A DNA stretch of 32,185 bases from Gemmatimonadota bacterium (GCA_947463135.1 CANHTA010000016.1:1-32185); one strand, 5' to 3'; numbered from the stretch's first letter, positions 1 through 7,610 are shown. The notes: generated by a model not told the origin, from the sequence alone. Numbers and translations: made by a program.

Positions 1-301
1 ACATTCCTGCCTGGGTGGGGTTGGCGCCGACGCGCGAGCCGATCAGATCGCCAAAGGTGGTGGCGGTCGCGAGAAAGGCCACCCCTATCCATCCCGCACG
101 CTCATCGCGCGAGCGACCGCGAACAAGGACCGCCCCCGTTATCCCGAAGGCTGCGACAAAACACAGGTTGAGCCACGGCGCGTCCGTGCCACGTTGCACG
201 GCGATAAACAGGAACGCCGTCAACACCACGGCGATGCGCGCGAGCGCGATCGCCGTGGCAACGTAGTGCAAGAGCGAGCTGAACGGTGGTCGTGCCGTCA
301 C
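1..301 (-). CDS. Membrane protein, N-terminal part only (clipped by window edge)
   Basis: Reading leftward from a GTG at 301, the frame stays open for 100 codons to the window edge. It begins VTARPPFSSLLHYVATAIAL and shows two or three hydrophobic stretches (about residues 10-36, 45-62 and 72-88), the middle two separated by a polar RGRSRDERA loop. This looks like the membrane-embedded front end of a larger protein. A sensor kinase or small integral membrane protein is possible, but nothing visible decides. The GTG start overlaps the stop of the upstream gene as GTGA, which suggests translational coupling. Function not recognised. Confidence 0.6.
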   Translation of the reverse strand, partial: MTARPPFSSLLHYVATAIALARIAVVLTAFLFIAVQRGTDAPWLNLCFVAAFGITGAVLVRGRSRDERAGWIGVAFLATATTFGDLIGSRVGANPTQAGM

Positions 302-735
302 ACCTGCACGTCAATGACCTCGTAGAAGTTCCCTCTGCACGCGGAACCCAAGATCCCCTTGAGCCCTTCATCCTGCTTCTCCGCGTTGATCGCCTTGATC
401 ACGGCGTGGCAATCGGATTCGCGGGCGGCGACAATCACCTGCGCTGCGTCCCGCACATGGATGGCTTCCACCTTGCAGTTACTCCCCCGTCCCGCATGAT
501 CAGCAAGGGCCTGCGCTCCTCGGCCGATCTGCGCAGCGCATTCGAGAAAGAGCGACTTGCAACGTGGGTCGTCCCAATGTTGGTCGCCGTTTTCATGGAA
601 GAAGCGGTGGAGGGTGTGTGCAAACACGGCCTCAAACGCCTTCTCACCTCTCGGTGAAACGGTCATCTTCGGCATCGCCTTACGCAGCTCGGCCTTGATC
701 TTCTCGTGTCTCTGGTGCGGGATATCGCCGGACAT
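298..735 (-). CDS. Hypothetical protein, 145 aa
   Basis: A soluble protein starting MSGDIPHQRHEKIKAELRKA. It is rich in His, Cys and charged residues, with four cysteines in the C-terminal two thirds (KSLFLEC, SNCKVEA, SDCHAVI, SACRGNF). There is no signal peptide or membrane segment. I do not recognise the family; the Cys/His content could mean metal binding, but there is no clear CxxC motif. The frame remains open up to 834, but I chose the ATG at 735 because the upstream codons contain the promoter. No good Shine-Dalgarno precedes it. Its TGA overlaps the GTG of the next membrane gene (GTGA), so the two form an operon. Confidence 0.6.
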   Translation of the reverse strand: MSGDIPHQRHEKIKAELRKAMPKMTVSPRGEKAFEAVFAHTLHRFFHENGDQHWDDPRCKSLFLECAAQIGRGAQALADHAGRGSNCKVEAIHVRDAAQVIVAARESDCHAVIKAINAEKQDEGLKGILGSACRGNFYEVIDVQV

Positions 736-804
736 GGAACGGAGGGCTGGAGCGCCACCAACGCAGGTGGCGATGCACGCGGACCGATGAGCGCCGCGTG
801 CCAG

Positions 805-834
805 ATGATAGCACGGTCCGCCCGTGTACAGCAA
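805..834 (-). promoter_or_regulatory. Sigma70-type promoter for the 298-735 gene
   Basis: On the minus strand TTGCTG (834-829) is followed after 18 bp by TATCAT (810-805). This predicts a start near 797 and a 5' leader of about 60 nt before the ATG at 735. The same TTGCnG-N18-TAnnnT arrangement precedes the tRNA gene and the sugar transferase at 21605. Predicted by eye. Confidence 0.45.
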
Positions 835-864
835 TCATCCGAGCGGGGCAGGGCTGCGCCGATG

Positions 865-870
865 TAAGTT
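865..870 (+). promoter_or_regulatory. -10-like TAAGTT immediately before ddl
   Basis: TAAGTT is followed by six bases (GTGCGC) and the ATG at 877. No Shine-Dalgarno is present and no convincing -35 element is seen. The spacing would put the transcription start at or next to the ATG, giving a leaderless mRNA. This also argues for the ATG at 877 rather than the GTG at 871. Confidence 0.4.
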
Positions 871-876
871 GTGCGC

Positions 877-1905
877 ATGCGAATCACTGTGCTACTCGGC
901 GGCGTATCGGCCGAACGTGAGGTGTCCCTGTCGTCCGGGCTCCGCATTGCTGCGGCGCTGCGGGAAAAGGGGCATGCGGTGGTCTGTCTCGATCCAGCCG
1001 AAGGGGTGCTGACGCGCGAGACCGAACGGGCGCTGCTGGCGGCAGGCGTGGGGAGCGCCCCTCCCTCGCTGGACGCGTTGGCCGGGTTGGCGTCCCAGTC
1101 GCTGTCGCCGGTGCTGGGCACGAGCCCCGAGGTAACCGACACCGATTGTGTGTTTCTGGCGCTGCATGGCGGTCAGGGCGAGGATGGCACGGTGCAGGCC
1201 CTGCTCGACCTGGTGGGGGTGCCCTACACCGGGAGCGGCCATCTCGCGAGCGCGCTGGCCATGGATAAGCACCTGAGCAAAGTGGTGCTCCGGGCCGCCG
1301 GCGTGGCCACGGCCGATTGGCTTATGGCACCCCGAAACGAGCCGATGGATGCCGCCCACGTGGGTGAGCAGCTTGGGTGGCCGGTGGTGGTAAAGCCGTC
1401 CAAGCAGGGGAGCACAGTGGGGTTGTCCATTGTGCGTGCCCCTGACGAGTTGGCGGCGGCGGTGGCCGAGGCGTTTCGGTACGACGACGAGGTGATGGTG
1501 GAGCAGTTTGTGCCGGGGCGAGAGCTCACGGTGGGCATTTTGGGGGAGGCGGTGCTGCCCACCATTGAGATTGTTCCGGCGAAGGAGCTGTACGACTACG
1601 AGTGCAAGTACACGCCGGGGATGGCCCAGGAGTTCGTAGCCGAACTATCGGGCGTACTGTCGCAGACGTTGGCGGAGCAGGCGCGGACGGCCTTTGCGGC
1701 GCTCAAGCTGAGCGGGTACGCGCGCATTGACTTCCGGTTGGACCCGGCGGGGCGGCCCTGGTGTTTAGAAGCCAACACGTTGCCCGGGATGACGCCAACC
1801 AGTCTGATCCCACAAGCGGCGGCGGCAGCTGGCGTCTTGTTTCCCGATCTCTGTGAGCGCATCGTGCAGTTAGCGTGTGCGCAGCGCGATCGGCCGTTGC
1901 GTTAG
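877..1905 (+). CDS. ddl: D-alanine--D-alanine ligase
   Basis: ATP-dependent joining of two D-Ala to make the dipeptide for the peptidoglycan stem; cytoplasmic. At 342 aa it is the normal length for the family. The N-terminal GGVSAEREVSLSSG motif is present, then LALHGGQGEDGTVQ, the ATP-grasp lid segment VVVKPSKQGSTVGLS and the YDYECKY segment. The C-terminal metal-binding motif RIDFRLDPAG...LEANTLPGMTPTSL is also intact. All key segments are intact, so the enzyme should be active. An in-frame GTG at 871 would add two residues. The rhomboid gene follows 46 nt later on the same strand, probably cotranscribed. Confidence 0.95.
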   Translation: MRITVLLGGVSAEREVSLSSGLRIAAALREKGHAVVCLDPAEGVLTRETERALLAAGVGSAPPSLDALAGLASQSLSPVLGTSPEVTDTDCVFLALHGGQGEDGTVQALLDLVGVPYTGSGHLASALAMDKHLSKVVLRAAGVATADWLMAPRNEPMDAAHVGEQLGWPVVVKPSKQGSTVGLSIVRAPDELAAAVAEAFRYDDEVMVEQFVPGRELTVGILGEAVLPTIEIVPAKELYDYECKYTPGMAQEFVAELSGVLSQTLAEQARTAFAALKLSGYARIDFRLDPAGRPWCLEANTLPGMTPTSLIPQAAAAAGVLFPDLCERIVQLACAQRDRPLR

Positions 1906-1951
1906 CTGTCCTGTTCCGGTTGCGTGTTCCGCGTTTTCCCGGTGTGCTGCC

Positions 1952-2881
1952 ATGGCCTACCTCTCGTACGACGAATTTGACGCGCCACGTTCCCCGACGG
2001 CTGTGTATTGGCTGATCGGGGTGTGTGTGGCGGTGTACTTTGTGCAGGCGACATTGGTGGGTGACGCGAACATGGCGAACTGGCTTGGCTATTCGCCGGG
2101 TGAGCGCGCGTCGCGAGCGCCGTGGACCATTGGGACGTACATGTTTGTGCATGGCGGCCTGATGCATCTGCTGCTGAACATGTGGACGTTGTGGCTCTTT
2201 GGCCCCCGGGTGGAGAGTGTGTGGGGGCCTCGCACGTTGGTGTGGTATTACCTGTGGTGCGGCGTTGGGGGCTGGGCGTTTCACTACATGTTTCAGCGGG
2301 AGGGGGGCACGCTGGTGGGTGCGTCGGCGGCCATCCTGGGGATTGCGGTGGCGTACGCGTCGCGCTGGCCGGATGACGAGGTGTTGTTTTTCGGTGTGGT
2401 GCCCATGAAGGTGAAGTGGCTGGTGGTGTTCATGGCGCTGATCAACATCACCATGGCGGTGGTTGATGCGGGGAGCCTTGGCGGCACGGCGTATGCGGCG
2501 CATCTGGGCGGGATGTTTGCGGGGTGGGTGTACCTCCGTGCGCCGTCAGCGGATCGTCTGAGTCACTACCGCGACCAGATTGCGTCGGCCCCGGACTACG
2601 GCGACGACGTGCCGCGGGCGGTGCCCAAGTCGTCGCGCCCGCGTGAGCGCGATGTCGACGACATTGTGGCGCAGAGTAAGGCGGCCGTATCGCGGTCGCG
2701 TCCGGAGCCGCGTCCCGAGCCTCGTGCGGAGCCACGGGCGGCGCGGTCGGCGGTGGCACCGCCGGCGACGGCGTTGGACGCCGTGCTGGACAAGATCGCG
2801 TCGCAGGGGATGTCGAGTGTGACCCCGGCCGAGCGGCGGTTGCTGGACGAGTGGTCGCAGCGTTTGCGCGATCTCACCTGA
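1952..2881 (+). CDS. Rhomboid-family intramembrane serine protease
   Basis: 309 aa with an N-terminal membrane domain of about six helices and a disordered tail. The second helix region carries HGGLMHLLLNMWTLWLFG, the classic rhomboid HxxxHLxxN signature. The catalytic serine is in GASAAILG (Ser125) and the catalytic histidine in AAHLGGMFAG (His184), so the Ser-His dyad is complete. Residues about 205-270 are low complexity with repeated RPEP/AEPR units. The last 45 residues (LDAVLDKIASQGMSSVTPAERR) resemble the small C-terminal domain often seen in Bacteroidetes-type rhomboids. I chose the ATG at 1952 because MAYLSYDEF leads directly into the first helix. Substrates are unknown. Confidence 0.9.
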   Translation: MAYLSYDEFDAPRSPTAVYWLIGVCVAVYFVQATLVGDANMANWLGYSPGERASRAPWTIGTYMFVHGGLMHLLLNMWTLWLFGPRVESVWGPRTLVWYYLWCGVGGWAFHYMFQREGGTLVGASAAILGIAVAYASRWPDDEVLFFGVVPMKVKWLVVFMALINITMAVVDAGSLGGTAYAAHLGGMFAGWVYLRAPSADRLSHYRDQIASAPDYGDDVPRAVPKSSRPRERDVDDIVAQSKAAVSRSRPEPRPEPRAEPRAARSAVAPPATALDAVLDKIASQGMSSVTPAERRLLDEWSQRLRDLT

Positions 2882-2906
2882 CATCGCGGTTCACATCGTC
2901 TACATT
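2878..2906 (+). promoter_or_regulatory. Promoter of queF, apparently leaderless
   Basis: CTGACA (2878-2883) and TACATT (2901-2906) are separated by 17 bp, close to sigma70 consensus. The ATG of queF comes only five bases after the -10 box, so transcription should start at about the A of the ATG. The -35 element lies across the stop codon of the rhomboid gene. Confidence 0.5.
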
Positions 2907-2911
2907 CGGGG

Positions 2912-3307
2912 ATGCCCAAGCCCGAACTGCTGGAGACGTTTCCCAATCCCTACGGGGATCGGACGTACGAGATTTACATGGAGACGACGGAGTTTACGTC
3001 GCTCTGTCCCCTTGGCGGCATTGAGACCGACGCGGCGGAATTGCGGCTGTTGGAAGGGGGGGCGCCGGATTTCGCGACGATCCGGATTACCTACCAGCCG
3101 GCCGAGCTGTGTCTGGAGCTCAAGAGCCTGAAGCTGTATTTCTGGAGTTTCCGGAACGACGGCATTTTTTACGAGCGGGCGGTGAACCGGATTTTGGATG
3201 ATCTGGTGGCGGCGTGCCGTCCTCGCACGATGACGGTGGTGGGGGATTTCAATGTGCGTGGCGGGCTCAAAAGCATCATCACAGCCACGGCGACCACGCC
3301 GGCGTAA
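2912..3307 (+). CDS. queF: NADPH-dependent 7-cyano-7-deazaguanine reductase (QueF), insertion variant
   Basis: Reduces the nitrile preQ0 to preQ1 in queuosine synthesis; a 131-aa unimodular QueF. The thioimide-forming cysteine is Cys32 in FTSLCP and the general acid is Asp53 in PDFAT. The NADPH-binding motif is ELKSLKLYFWSFRN, and the end VVGDFNVRGG is typical. Two things are odd. The usual CPxTGQPD block has Cys and Asp seven residues apart, but here they are 21 apart because about 14 residues (GIETDAAELRLLEG) are inserted. The conserved His-Glu pair after the NADPH motif reads Tyr87-Glu88. The insertion point lies next to the active site, so activity is likely but not certain. No other queuosine gene is in the window. 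Confidence 0.88.
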   Translation: MPKPELLETFPNPYGDRTYEIYMETTEFTSLCPLGGIETDAAELRLLEGGAPDFATIRITYQPAELCLELKSLKLYFWSFRNDGIFYERAVNRILDDLVAACRPRTMTVVGDFNVRGGLKSIITATATTPA

Positions 3308-3350
3308 GGCGGGACATTGGTTGGCGGGATGCGTTGGGCTCCGCAGGTGA

Positions 3351-3380
3351 TTGCGGAAAGCCCTATCGGGTTGTTATGCT
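3351..3380 (+). promoter_or_regulatory. Promoter of tRNA-Phe
   Basis: TTGCGG (3351-3356), an 18-bp spacer and TATGCT (3375-3380) predict a start near 3387, just ahead of the mature 5' end at 3400. The arrangement matches the TTGCTG-N18 promoters at 805-834 and 21570-21599. Confidence 0.5.
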
Positions 3381-3399
3381 GGGAGTCTGTTGTGGGAAC

Positions 3400-3472
<73 letters not shown>

Positions 3473-3523
3473 CTGGAAGAAAACGGCTGACGCGATTTTG
3501 CGTTGGGTAAAACCGTACGACAT

Positions 3524-3559
3524 GAGGGGAGACGAGACATCGTCTCCCCTCTGTTTTTT
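3524..3559 (+). terminator. Rho-independent terminator after tRNA-Phe
   Basis: A perfect 12-bp stem (3524-3535 with 3540-3551, core GGGGAGACGA/TCGTCTCCCC) closes on a GACA tetraloop. It is followed two bases later by six T residues at 3554-3559. This is the only canonical intrinsic terminator I see in the window. Confidence 0.92.
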
Positions 3560-3690
3560 GTCCCCTGGGGTCGATGTAGTACGGGGTGTACTTCTGGTCT
3601 GCCCCCCGAATCCTGATCCAACGGGACTCACAACCTGTGGGAAGCGCCACGGCCCGGTGTCCGGTCTCGCCATCCTGCCGGGGCCCGTCA

Positions 3691-3696
3691 TATCAT
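3691..3696 (+). promoter_or_regulatory. -10-like TATCAT before the DUF6528-like pseudogene
   Basis: TATCAT is followed by seven bases and the ATG at 3704, again the leaderless-type spacing. No clear -35 is visible. It suggests the broken gene may still be transcribed. Confidence 0.35.
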
Positions 3697-3703
3697 GTCC
3701 CGT

Positions 3704-4240
3704 ATGCGAATACTCCGTTCCCTTGCGGCGCTCGCGCTCTTCACCTCGACGCCCATCGTCCGACCGTTGGCGGCACAGGAGGTGCTCGTGTGCGGCGCCG
3801 ATGAATTGTTCATTCTCGACCTCGGGTCCGCTACACCCGAAAAGCACTGGAGCTGGCGGGCCCGTGATCGAACGGCGCACGCCGTCGTGTGGGATGCGGA
3901 GCGGCAGCTGCTGTGGGCGGATTCCCAGCGCGATGTGGTGGTCCCGCTTCCGGACATCAATGGGCATGACATGATGCCCGTGCCCGGATCATCGCAGCTG
4001 ATTCTGGCCACCGCAGCACATACCTGGCTCTTTGACCGCACCACGCACCAGTTCACCAAGCATCCGCGGTTGGGGGATGTGCCCCGAGTGAAGTCGGTGC
4101 ACATCGATACGGTGACTTAGCGGCTGCTGTGGATTCAGGGGGATGGCACGACGTGGTGGAGCGACGTGCTGCGTTTCGCTCACCCGGAGACGACGATCGC
4201 TGTACCGGGAGAGAACGTGTACAAGGCGCGATGGATGCCC
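3704..4240 (+). pseudogene. Decayed DUF6528-like secreted beta-propeller protein
   Basis: The start MRILRSLAALALFTSTPIVR with a following LAAQ is a signal peptide. After it come VLVCGADELFILDLG, HAVVWDAERQLLWA, GHDMMPVPGSSQLILAT, TWLFDRTTHQFT and VKSVHI, WD40/YVTN-like strands that fit the DUF6528 family as I remember it. An in-frame TAG stands at 4118-4120. Past it the same frame continues with convincing family sequence (RLLWIQGDGTTWWSDVLRF... ending VYKARWMP near 4240). The protein is also about 100 residues shorter than I expect, because WSWRARDRT joins directly to HAVVWD, which suggests an internal deletion. The family name and deletion are from memory; the stop codon is seen directly. 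If transcribed, the first 138 codons would make a short secreted fragment. Confidence 0.7.
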
Positions 4241-4446
4241 AGAAGGGACACGACACGCCCCCCCCGCGTAACAGCTCCCCCCGTCCCCCTTGACGAGTGC
4301 TCAGGGAAGCTGCCTCTTACCAACGGCCTTACGCGCGCTTTCGTTGCATGGACGGGCACCGTTGCCGCTGTAGCCATGATCTTGGATGGCTCGCGGCCGT
4401 TATGGCCCTCAGTGAAATTTGATGTGGTTGTAGCAACTCGGTGTCT
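4241..4446. other. Non-coding stretch between the pseudogene and the SHOCT gene
   Basis: The frame stays open across this stretch, but the residues (RDTTRPPRVTAPPVPLDECS and onward) look random and codon choice is poor. It contains C-runs at 4257-4290. I see no tRNA, terminator or clear promoter. It is probably the eroded remnant of pseudogene flank plus the promoter region of the gene at 4457. Confidence 0.4.
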
Positions 4447-4450
4447 GGAG
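4447..4450 (+). promoter_or_regulatory. Shine-Dalgarno GGAG for the gene at 4457
   Basis: GGAG lies six bases before the ATG at 4457. This is one of the few clear ribosome binding sites in the window, and it decides the start inside a frame that is open much further upstream. Confidence 0.6.
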
Positions 4451-4456
4451 TGTGCA

Positions 4457-5017
4457 ATGCAGCGATTTGATTTCAAACGGGCCTCCTTTGTGGAGCGTCG
4501 GCGTGAATGCGCCCGCTTGGCACGGGACATCGGCGACGAGCAGCTGCTCTCCAAGGTTGAACTTGGGGAGCTGCCGGAGCTGTTGCTTCACGGCGAGCAG
4601 GTGGTGGCGCTGTCGGCCGGTATCATGGAGGGCGCGTTGTGGCTGATTACGGTAACCGATCAGCGCATCCTGTTCATTGACAACACCATGCTCACGGGGC
4701 TCTCGCAAACCAGCATTGACCTGGACCACGTGAATACGGTGTCCTGTGAAATCGGCCTCATCTTCGGCACCGTCATCATTGAAGATGGGGCCTCGATGCG
4801 GGTCATTGACAACGTCTGGAAGATGTCGGCCGAAAAGGTGGCCCAGATCATCCGTGATGCGGTACTGCTGAAGCGCTCGGTGTCCAAGCTGGCCCGCGCC
4901 ATCGAGGAATCGGAGAAAGACGCGGGCAAACGGCTGGAGAAGATCAACGCCCTTCTACAGAAGGGCGTGATCCGTTTCGACGAATTTCAAATGCTCAAAT
5001 CCCGACTTACGGGATAA
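4457..5017 (+). CDS. PH-like domain protein with C-terminal SHOCT domain
   Basis: A cytoplasmic protein of 186 aa with no signal peptide or membrane segment. Residues about 45-125 contain LHGEQVVALSAGIMEGALWL, TDQRILFIDNTML and a strand-rich stretch up to MRVIDNVWKMSAEKVAQIIR. This is the layout of bacterial PH-like domains of the YokE/bPH type. The last 30 residues (KRLEKINALLQKGVIRFDEF followed by QMLKSRLTG) are a SHOCT motif, a short helical oligomerisation module. Such proteins often respond to stress or bind membranes, but no specific role can be read here. The gene is convergent with the outer-membrane gene at 5021, with a 3-bp gap. Confidence 0.75.
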   Translation: MQRFDFKRASFVERRRECARLARDIGDEQLLSKVELGELPELLLHGEQVVALSAGIMEGALWLITVTDQRILFIDNTMLTGLSQTSIDLDHVNTVSCEIGLIFGTVIIEDGASMRVIDNVWKMSAEKVAQIIRDAVLLKRSVSKLARAIEESEKDAGKRLEKINALLQKGVIRFDEFQMLKSRLTG

Positions 5018-5020
5018 ACG

Positions 5021-6346
5021 TCAGCGCCCGAGTGCGCCAAAGGCCACGGTGATGCTGTGCACGGTTTGCGCGCCGAACTGTGAGTCGCTGCGTGAGGCCA
5101 GTGACCACTGCAACCGCACGTGACTCCCTTCCAGCCCAAGGCCGCCACCAATCTGTACCCCACGATCGAGCGCGGCGACGCCACCGCGTAGTGGCAACCA
5201 GCTCACGGGCCGCACTTCCACGCCGGTGCCGATGCTGCGACGCACCGACCAGGGCATGCCATCGCCGAACTGCTGTTTGGCGTCCACGTTCACTTGCAGC
5301 CGTGGCGAGGAGCTCCACGCCACGCCGAGCGCCAGGGTAGGGGGGATGGTGGCGTTGGTCACCCAGTCGCGGAGCTCGGCCGGCGCACTGGCGTAGGCCG
5401 CCTCCTCGAAGTTCGAGGCGCGCGTGGCGTTCGAAAACTCCGCCGTGATGGGCCGGAAGGCCAGAGCGCTTTCGTTCCACCGAAAGCTGTTGATCGCGTT
5501 GCGCACGGCCACGCCGGCCCGCCACGCACCGCCTTCCCACGCCGCGCCGAGGTCCACACCGAAGCCGCGACCGGCCGAGCCGATGTTCCCCGATGCGGGC
5601 AGGATGGCGGGAAAGTTCACCTTCACCGCGAGAGGCTGATTATCCAGCACGGTGCCGTTGTCCTCGGCACGCACCAGCGCCACCCCGGTGGTGCTGTGCA
5701 CGGTGATGCCCAAGGCCGACGATTGGTTTGACGCGCCACCGAAGCGCACGCCGATGGGGAAGGCGTAGCTCATCCCCACCGTGGCGAGTGCGCCACCGGA
5801 CACCGAGGAACCGTTCAACGACAACCGTTCGGCGCTCCCCGTGCGACCGGCATTGCCGTACAGCAGCGCTGTGAGCGCGTCGCGCGACAGCTGCCCGTTG
5901 GCCCCGCCGTTCACGCTCAGTTGGAAGCCGAACCGACCGAGGTTGGAGGCCAGCAGGGTGACCTCCCCCAACCCGTTGACCGACTGCGGGGTGTCACCGG
6001 AGAGGCGGGAGAGCCACGCGCTCTTGGTGGCGTCGGAGAGAACCTGGCCACCCGCGGCGGCGAGATCCGCAAAGCTGATCGGTGATGCGCCGGCCCCGAT
6101 CACGGTGGGGAGGAGCGCCATGGACCAGCCTTTGGTACCGGGCATAGCCAGTCCGGCGGGATTCCAATACACCGCATCGTAGCCGCGCGCACTGGCCGTG
6201 CCGGTGTTCCCCATGGCCGTGGCCGCGGCAGAGGCGTTGGTTAACTGCGCGTGCAGCGGTGAGGCCATGGTGGCCGCGGCCACGAGCGCCAGGCGCGTCA
6301 GCAGCCGGTGGGCGGGCACGCCGAACGTGGAGATGGTGGGGATCAT
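5021..6346 (-). CDS. PorV/FadL-like outer-membrane beta-barrel protein
   Basis: 441 aa with a signal peptide (RLLTRLALVAAATMASPLHA, cut before QLTN). The sequence right after it, ATAMGNTGTASARGYDAVYW with NPAGLA, is the conserved N-terminus of the PorV/FadL/TraF-like group, where a hatch-like segment enters the barrel. The rest alternates polar and hydrophobic residues in about 14 strands, and the protein ends in a strand (SITVAFGALGR). The role may be hydrophobic-solute uptake or assisting secretion; neither can be chosen from sequence. It is the second gene of an operon. GGAGG at 6356-6360 sits inside the end of the preceding lipoprotein gene, nine bases before the ATG, and the two genes are 2 nt apart. 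Confidence 0.8.
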   Translation of the reverse strand: MIPTISTFGVPAHRLLTRLALVAAATMASPLHAQLTNASAAATAMGNTGTASARGYDAVYWNPAGLAMPGTKGWSMALLPTVIGAGASPISFADLAAAGGQVLSDATKSAWLSRLSGDTPQSVNGLGEVTLLASNLGRFGFQLSVNGGANGQLSRDALTALLYGNAGRTGSAERLSLNGSSVSGGALATVGMSYAFPIGVRFGGASNQSSALGITVHSTTGVALVRAEDNGTVLDNQPLAVKVNFPAILPASGNIGSAGRGFGVDLGAAWEGGAWRAGVAVRNAINSFRWNESALAFRPITAEFSNATRASNFEEAAYASAPAELRDWVTNATIPPTLALGVAWSSSPRLQVNVDAKQQFGDGMPWSVRRSIGTGVEVRPVSWLPLRGGVAALDRGVQIGGGLGLEGSHVRLQWSLASRSDSQFGAQTVHSITVAFGALGR

Positions 6347-6348
6347 GG

Positions 6349-7419
6349 TCAGTTTCCTCCAAGACGAACGGCGACTTCGAAGCGCGTGGACATCACGGCC
6401 TGCATCCCGGGGAGCACGTCAACCGCGCCGCCTGTGCCGGTGCCCGACACAGGGCCGGACACGGTCAGTGACAGGTTGTCGCGACCAAACAGCGAGCGGA
6501 TCTCGTCGCGTGTGAACTCGAGGCGTTGGGGGGTGGTACCCGGTGACGCGGCGTCCAACCGGAGCGCTTTCACCACGGGGGCAATGCCCGGCGCCGACAG
6601 CGTAAGGGTGAGATTGCCGCGTAAGGCAAAGGGGTTGGCGATGAACACCAGCAGCGCCCCGCCTTCGGTCCGGTCACGGATTCCATTATCCACGTCCGAG
6701 AGATCCACCGTGGTGGCCGCCGTGGACACCGTGCGATTGGTGAGCAGCACGGTGGCGCGCGAGACCCGGATGTTGGAGGGCACGCCCTGCACGCTGATGT
6801 TCTGCGTCGCGGCGAACTGTACCGGGTCACCTTCGGGCGACACGACACGCACCTGCACCTCAAGAGGGCCGCTGAGCACGGTGCCGGCGCGCAGGGTAAT
6901 GGTGCGATCCACCCGCGTGTTGGGCGGCATGCTGCTGCTGTTCCCGGCAATGGTGTCGGTGCCGATCAGGGCGCCGTTGTTGCTGATGGCAATGGTGACC
7001 ACCCCGCGGGCGGTGGCCGACGGGCGGATGATATCGAAGGGAAGACCGTTGGTGATGCCTACCACCACCGTACCACTCACCAGCGTGGCGGCCGCCACAT
7101 CGCTCGGCAGCGCGGCGCTTGCCGCGATGTTCGCAGTGAACGCCGGTTTGGGAATGGCGCCCACGCTCACGGTGCACTGACTGCAAAACTGGGCCAGCAG
7201 CTGTGACGTGTTTACGGTTGGCACGGCCACCTGAAAGCTGTTGCCAACCACGGTGACGGAGCTGGGGAGGACCCGGTCCACAGCGAGAGTGGTGCTATCG
7301 CTTGGGACCACCCATCGCTGATCGATGATGGGCGTATCGGTGGGGAGCTCTACACATCCCGTGGTGAGCACGAGGGCGCCGGCCAGCGCGCGCAGAGGCC
7401 ACACGAGGGACCGGACCAT
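6349..7419 (-). CDS. Putative lipoprotein of unknown function, 356 aa
   Basis: The start MVRSLVWPLRALAGALVLTT leads to a GC pair, giving a signal peptide with a lipobox-like TTGC; the T at -3 is unusual. The mature part is strand-rich and Thr/Val-rich (TTLAVDRVLPSSVTVVGNSF, VDRTITLRAGTVLSGPLEVQ) and may be made of Ig-like repeats. There is no catalytic motif. It probably works with the barrel protein encoded next (2-nt gap). In frame, the reading continues to a TTG at 7545, but the residues there look non-coding and the ATG at 7419 fits the signal peptide. No Shine-Dalgarno is seen. Three GTTACCGGAT repeats lie upstream. Confidence 0.7.
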   Translation of the reverse strand: MVRSLVWPLRALAGALVLTTGCVELPTDTPIIDQRWVVPSDSTTLAVDRVLPSSVTVVGNSFQVAVPTVNTSQLLAQFCSQCTVSVGAIPKPAFTANIAASAALPSDVAAATLVSGTVVVGITNGLPFDIIRPSATARGVVTIAISNNGALIGTDTIAGNSSSMPPNTRVDRTITLRAGTVLSGPLEVQVRVVSPEGDPVQFAATQNISVQGVPSNIRVSRATVLLTNRTVSTAATTVDLSDVDNGIRDRTEGGALLVFIANPFALRGNLTLTLSAPGIAPVVKALRLDAASPGTTPQRLEFTRDEIRSLFGRDNLSLTVSGPVSGTGTGGAVDVLPGMQAVMSTRFEVAVRLGGN

Positions 7420-7524
7420 CGCCGCGCGACGGGCGCGTGCGCTCCAGGCCGGTGGCCGAAGGGCAGGTGAGGTAAGGGGCACGGGGGCTATGGCTGAAGG
7501 GAGATCCGTGATGGTGACGCGCTT

Positions 7525-7598
7525 CCGGTAATGGACGACGGGCAAGCGTGACGGTTACCGGATTCCGTTACCGGATTCCGGAGATTGTTACCGGATCT
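7525..7598. repeat. GTTACCGGATTCC repeat cluster upstream of the 6349-7419 operon
   Basis: GTTACCGGATTCC occurs twice head to tail at 7554-7566 and 7567-7579. A third, partial copy (GTTACCGGAT) is at 7587-7596, and an inverted core CCGGTAA is at 7525-7531. The cluster lies between the stop of the GT2 gene (7611) and the start of the lipoprotein gene (7419), so it could be an operator for that minus-strand operon or a simple local duplication. Confidence 0.7.
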
Positions 7599-7610
7599 CT
7601 GCTGCCGGCC

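Noticed and set aside
2693-2760. RPEP/AEPR-coding repeats as a DNA-level repeat element
   Set aside because: They are short degenerate codon repeats inside the rhomboid linker and only encode a disordered segment.
3525-3550. Inverted repeat as an insertion or attachment site next to a tRNA
   Set aside because: It has the exact form of an intrinsic terminator. No integrase gene or duplicated tRNA 3' end is present in the window.
4257-4290. C-run region as a terminator or structured RNA
   Set aside because: No stable stem with a T-tract can be drawn; the runs look like random drift in decayed sequence.
4166-4456. Reading the pseudogene tail and the SHOCT protein as one 283-aa gene
   Set aside because: The frame is open by chance. 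A good GGAG site and ATG at 4457 mark the true start, and the joining residues look non-coding.
7554-7598. CRISPR array
   Set aside because: The repeats are 10-13 bp with almost no spacers and no cas genes are nearby.
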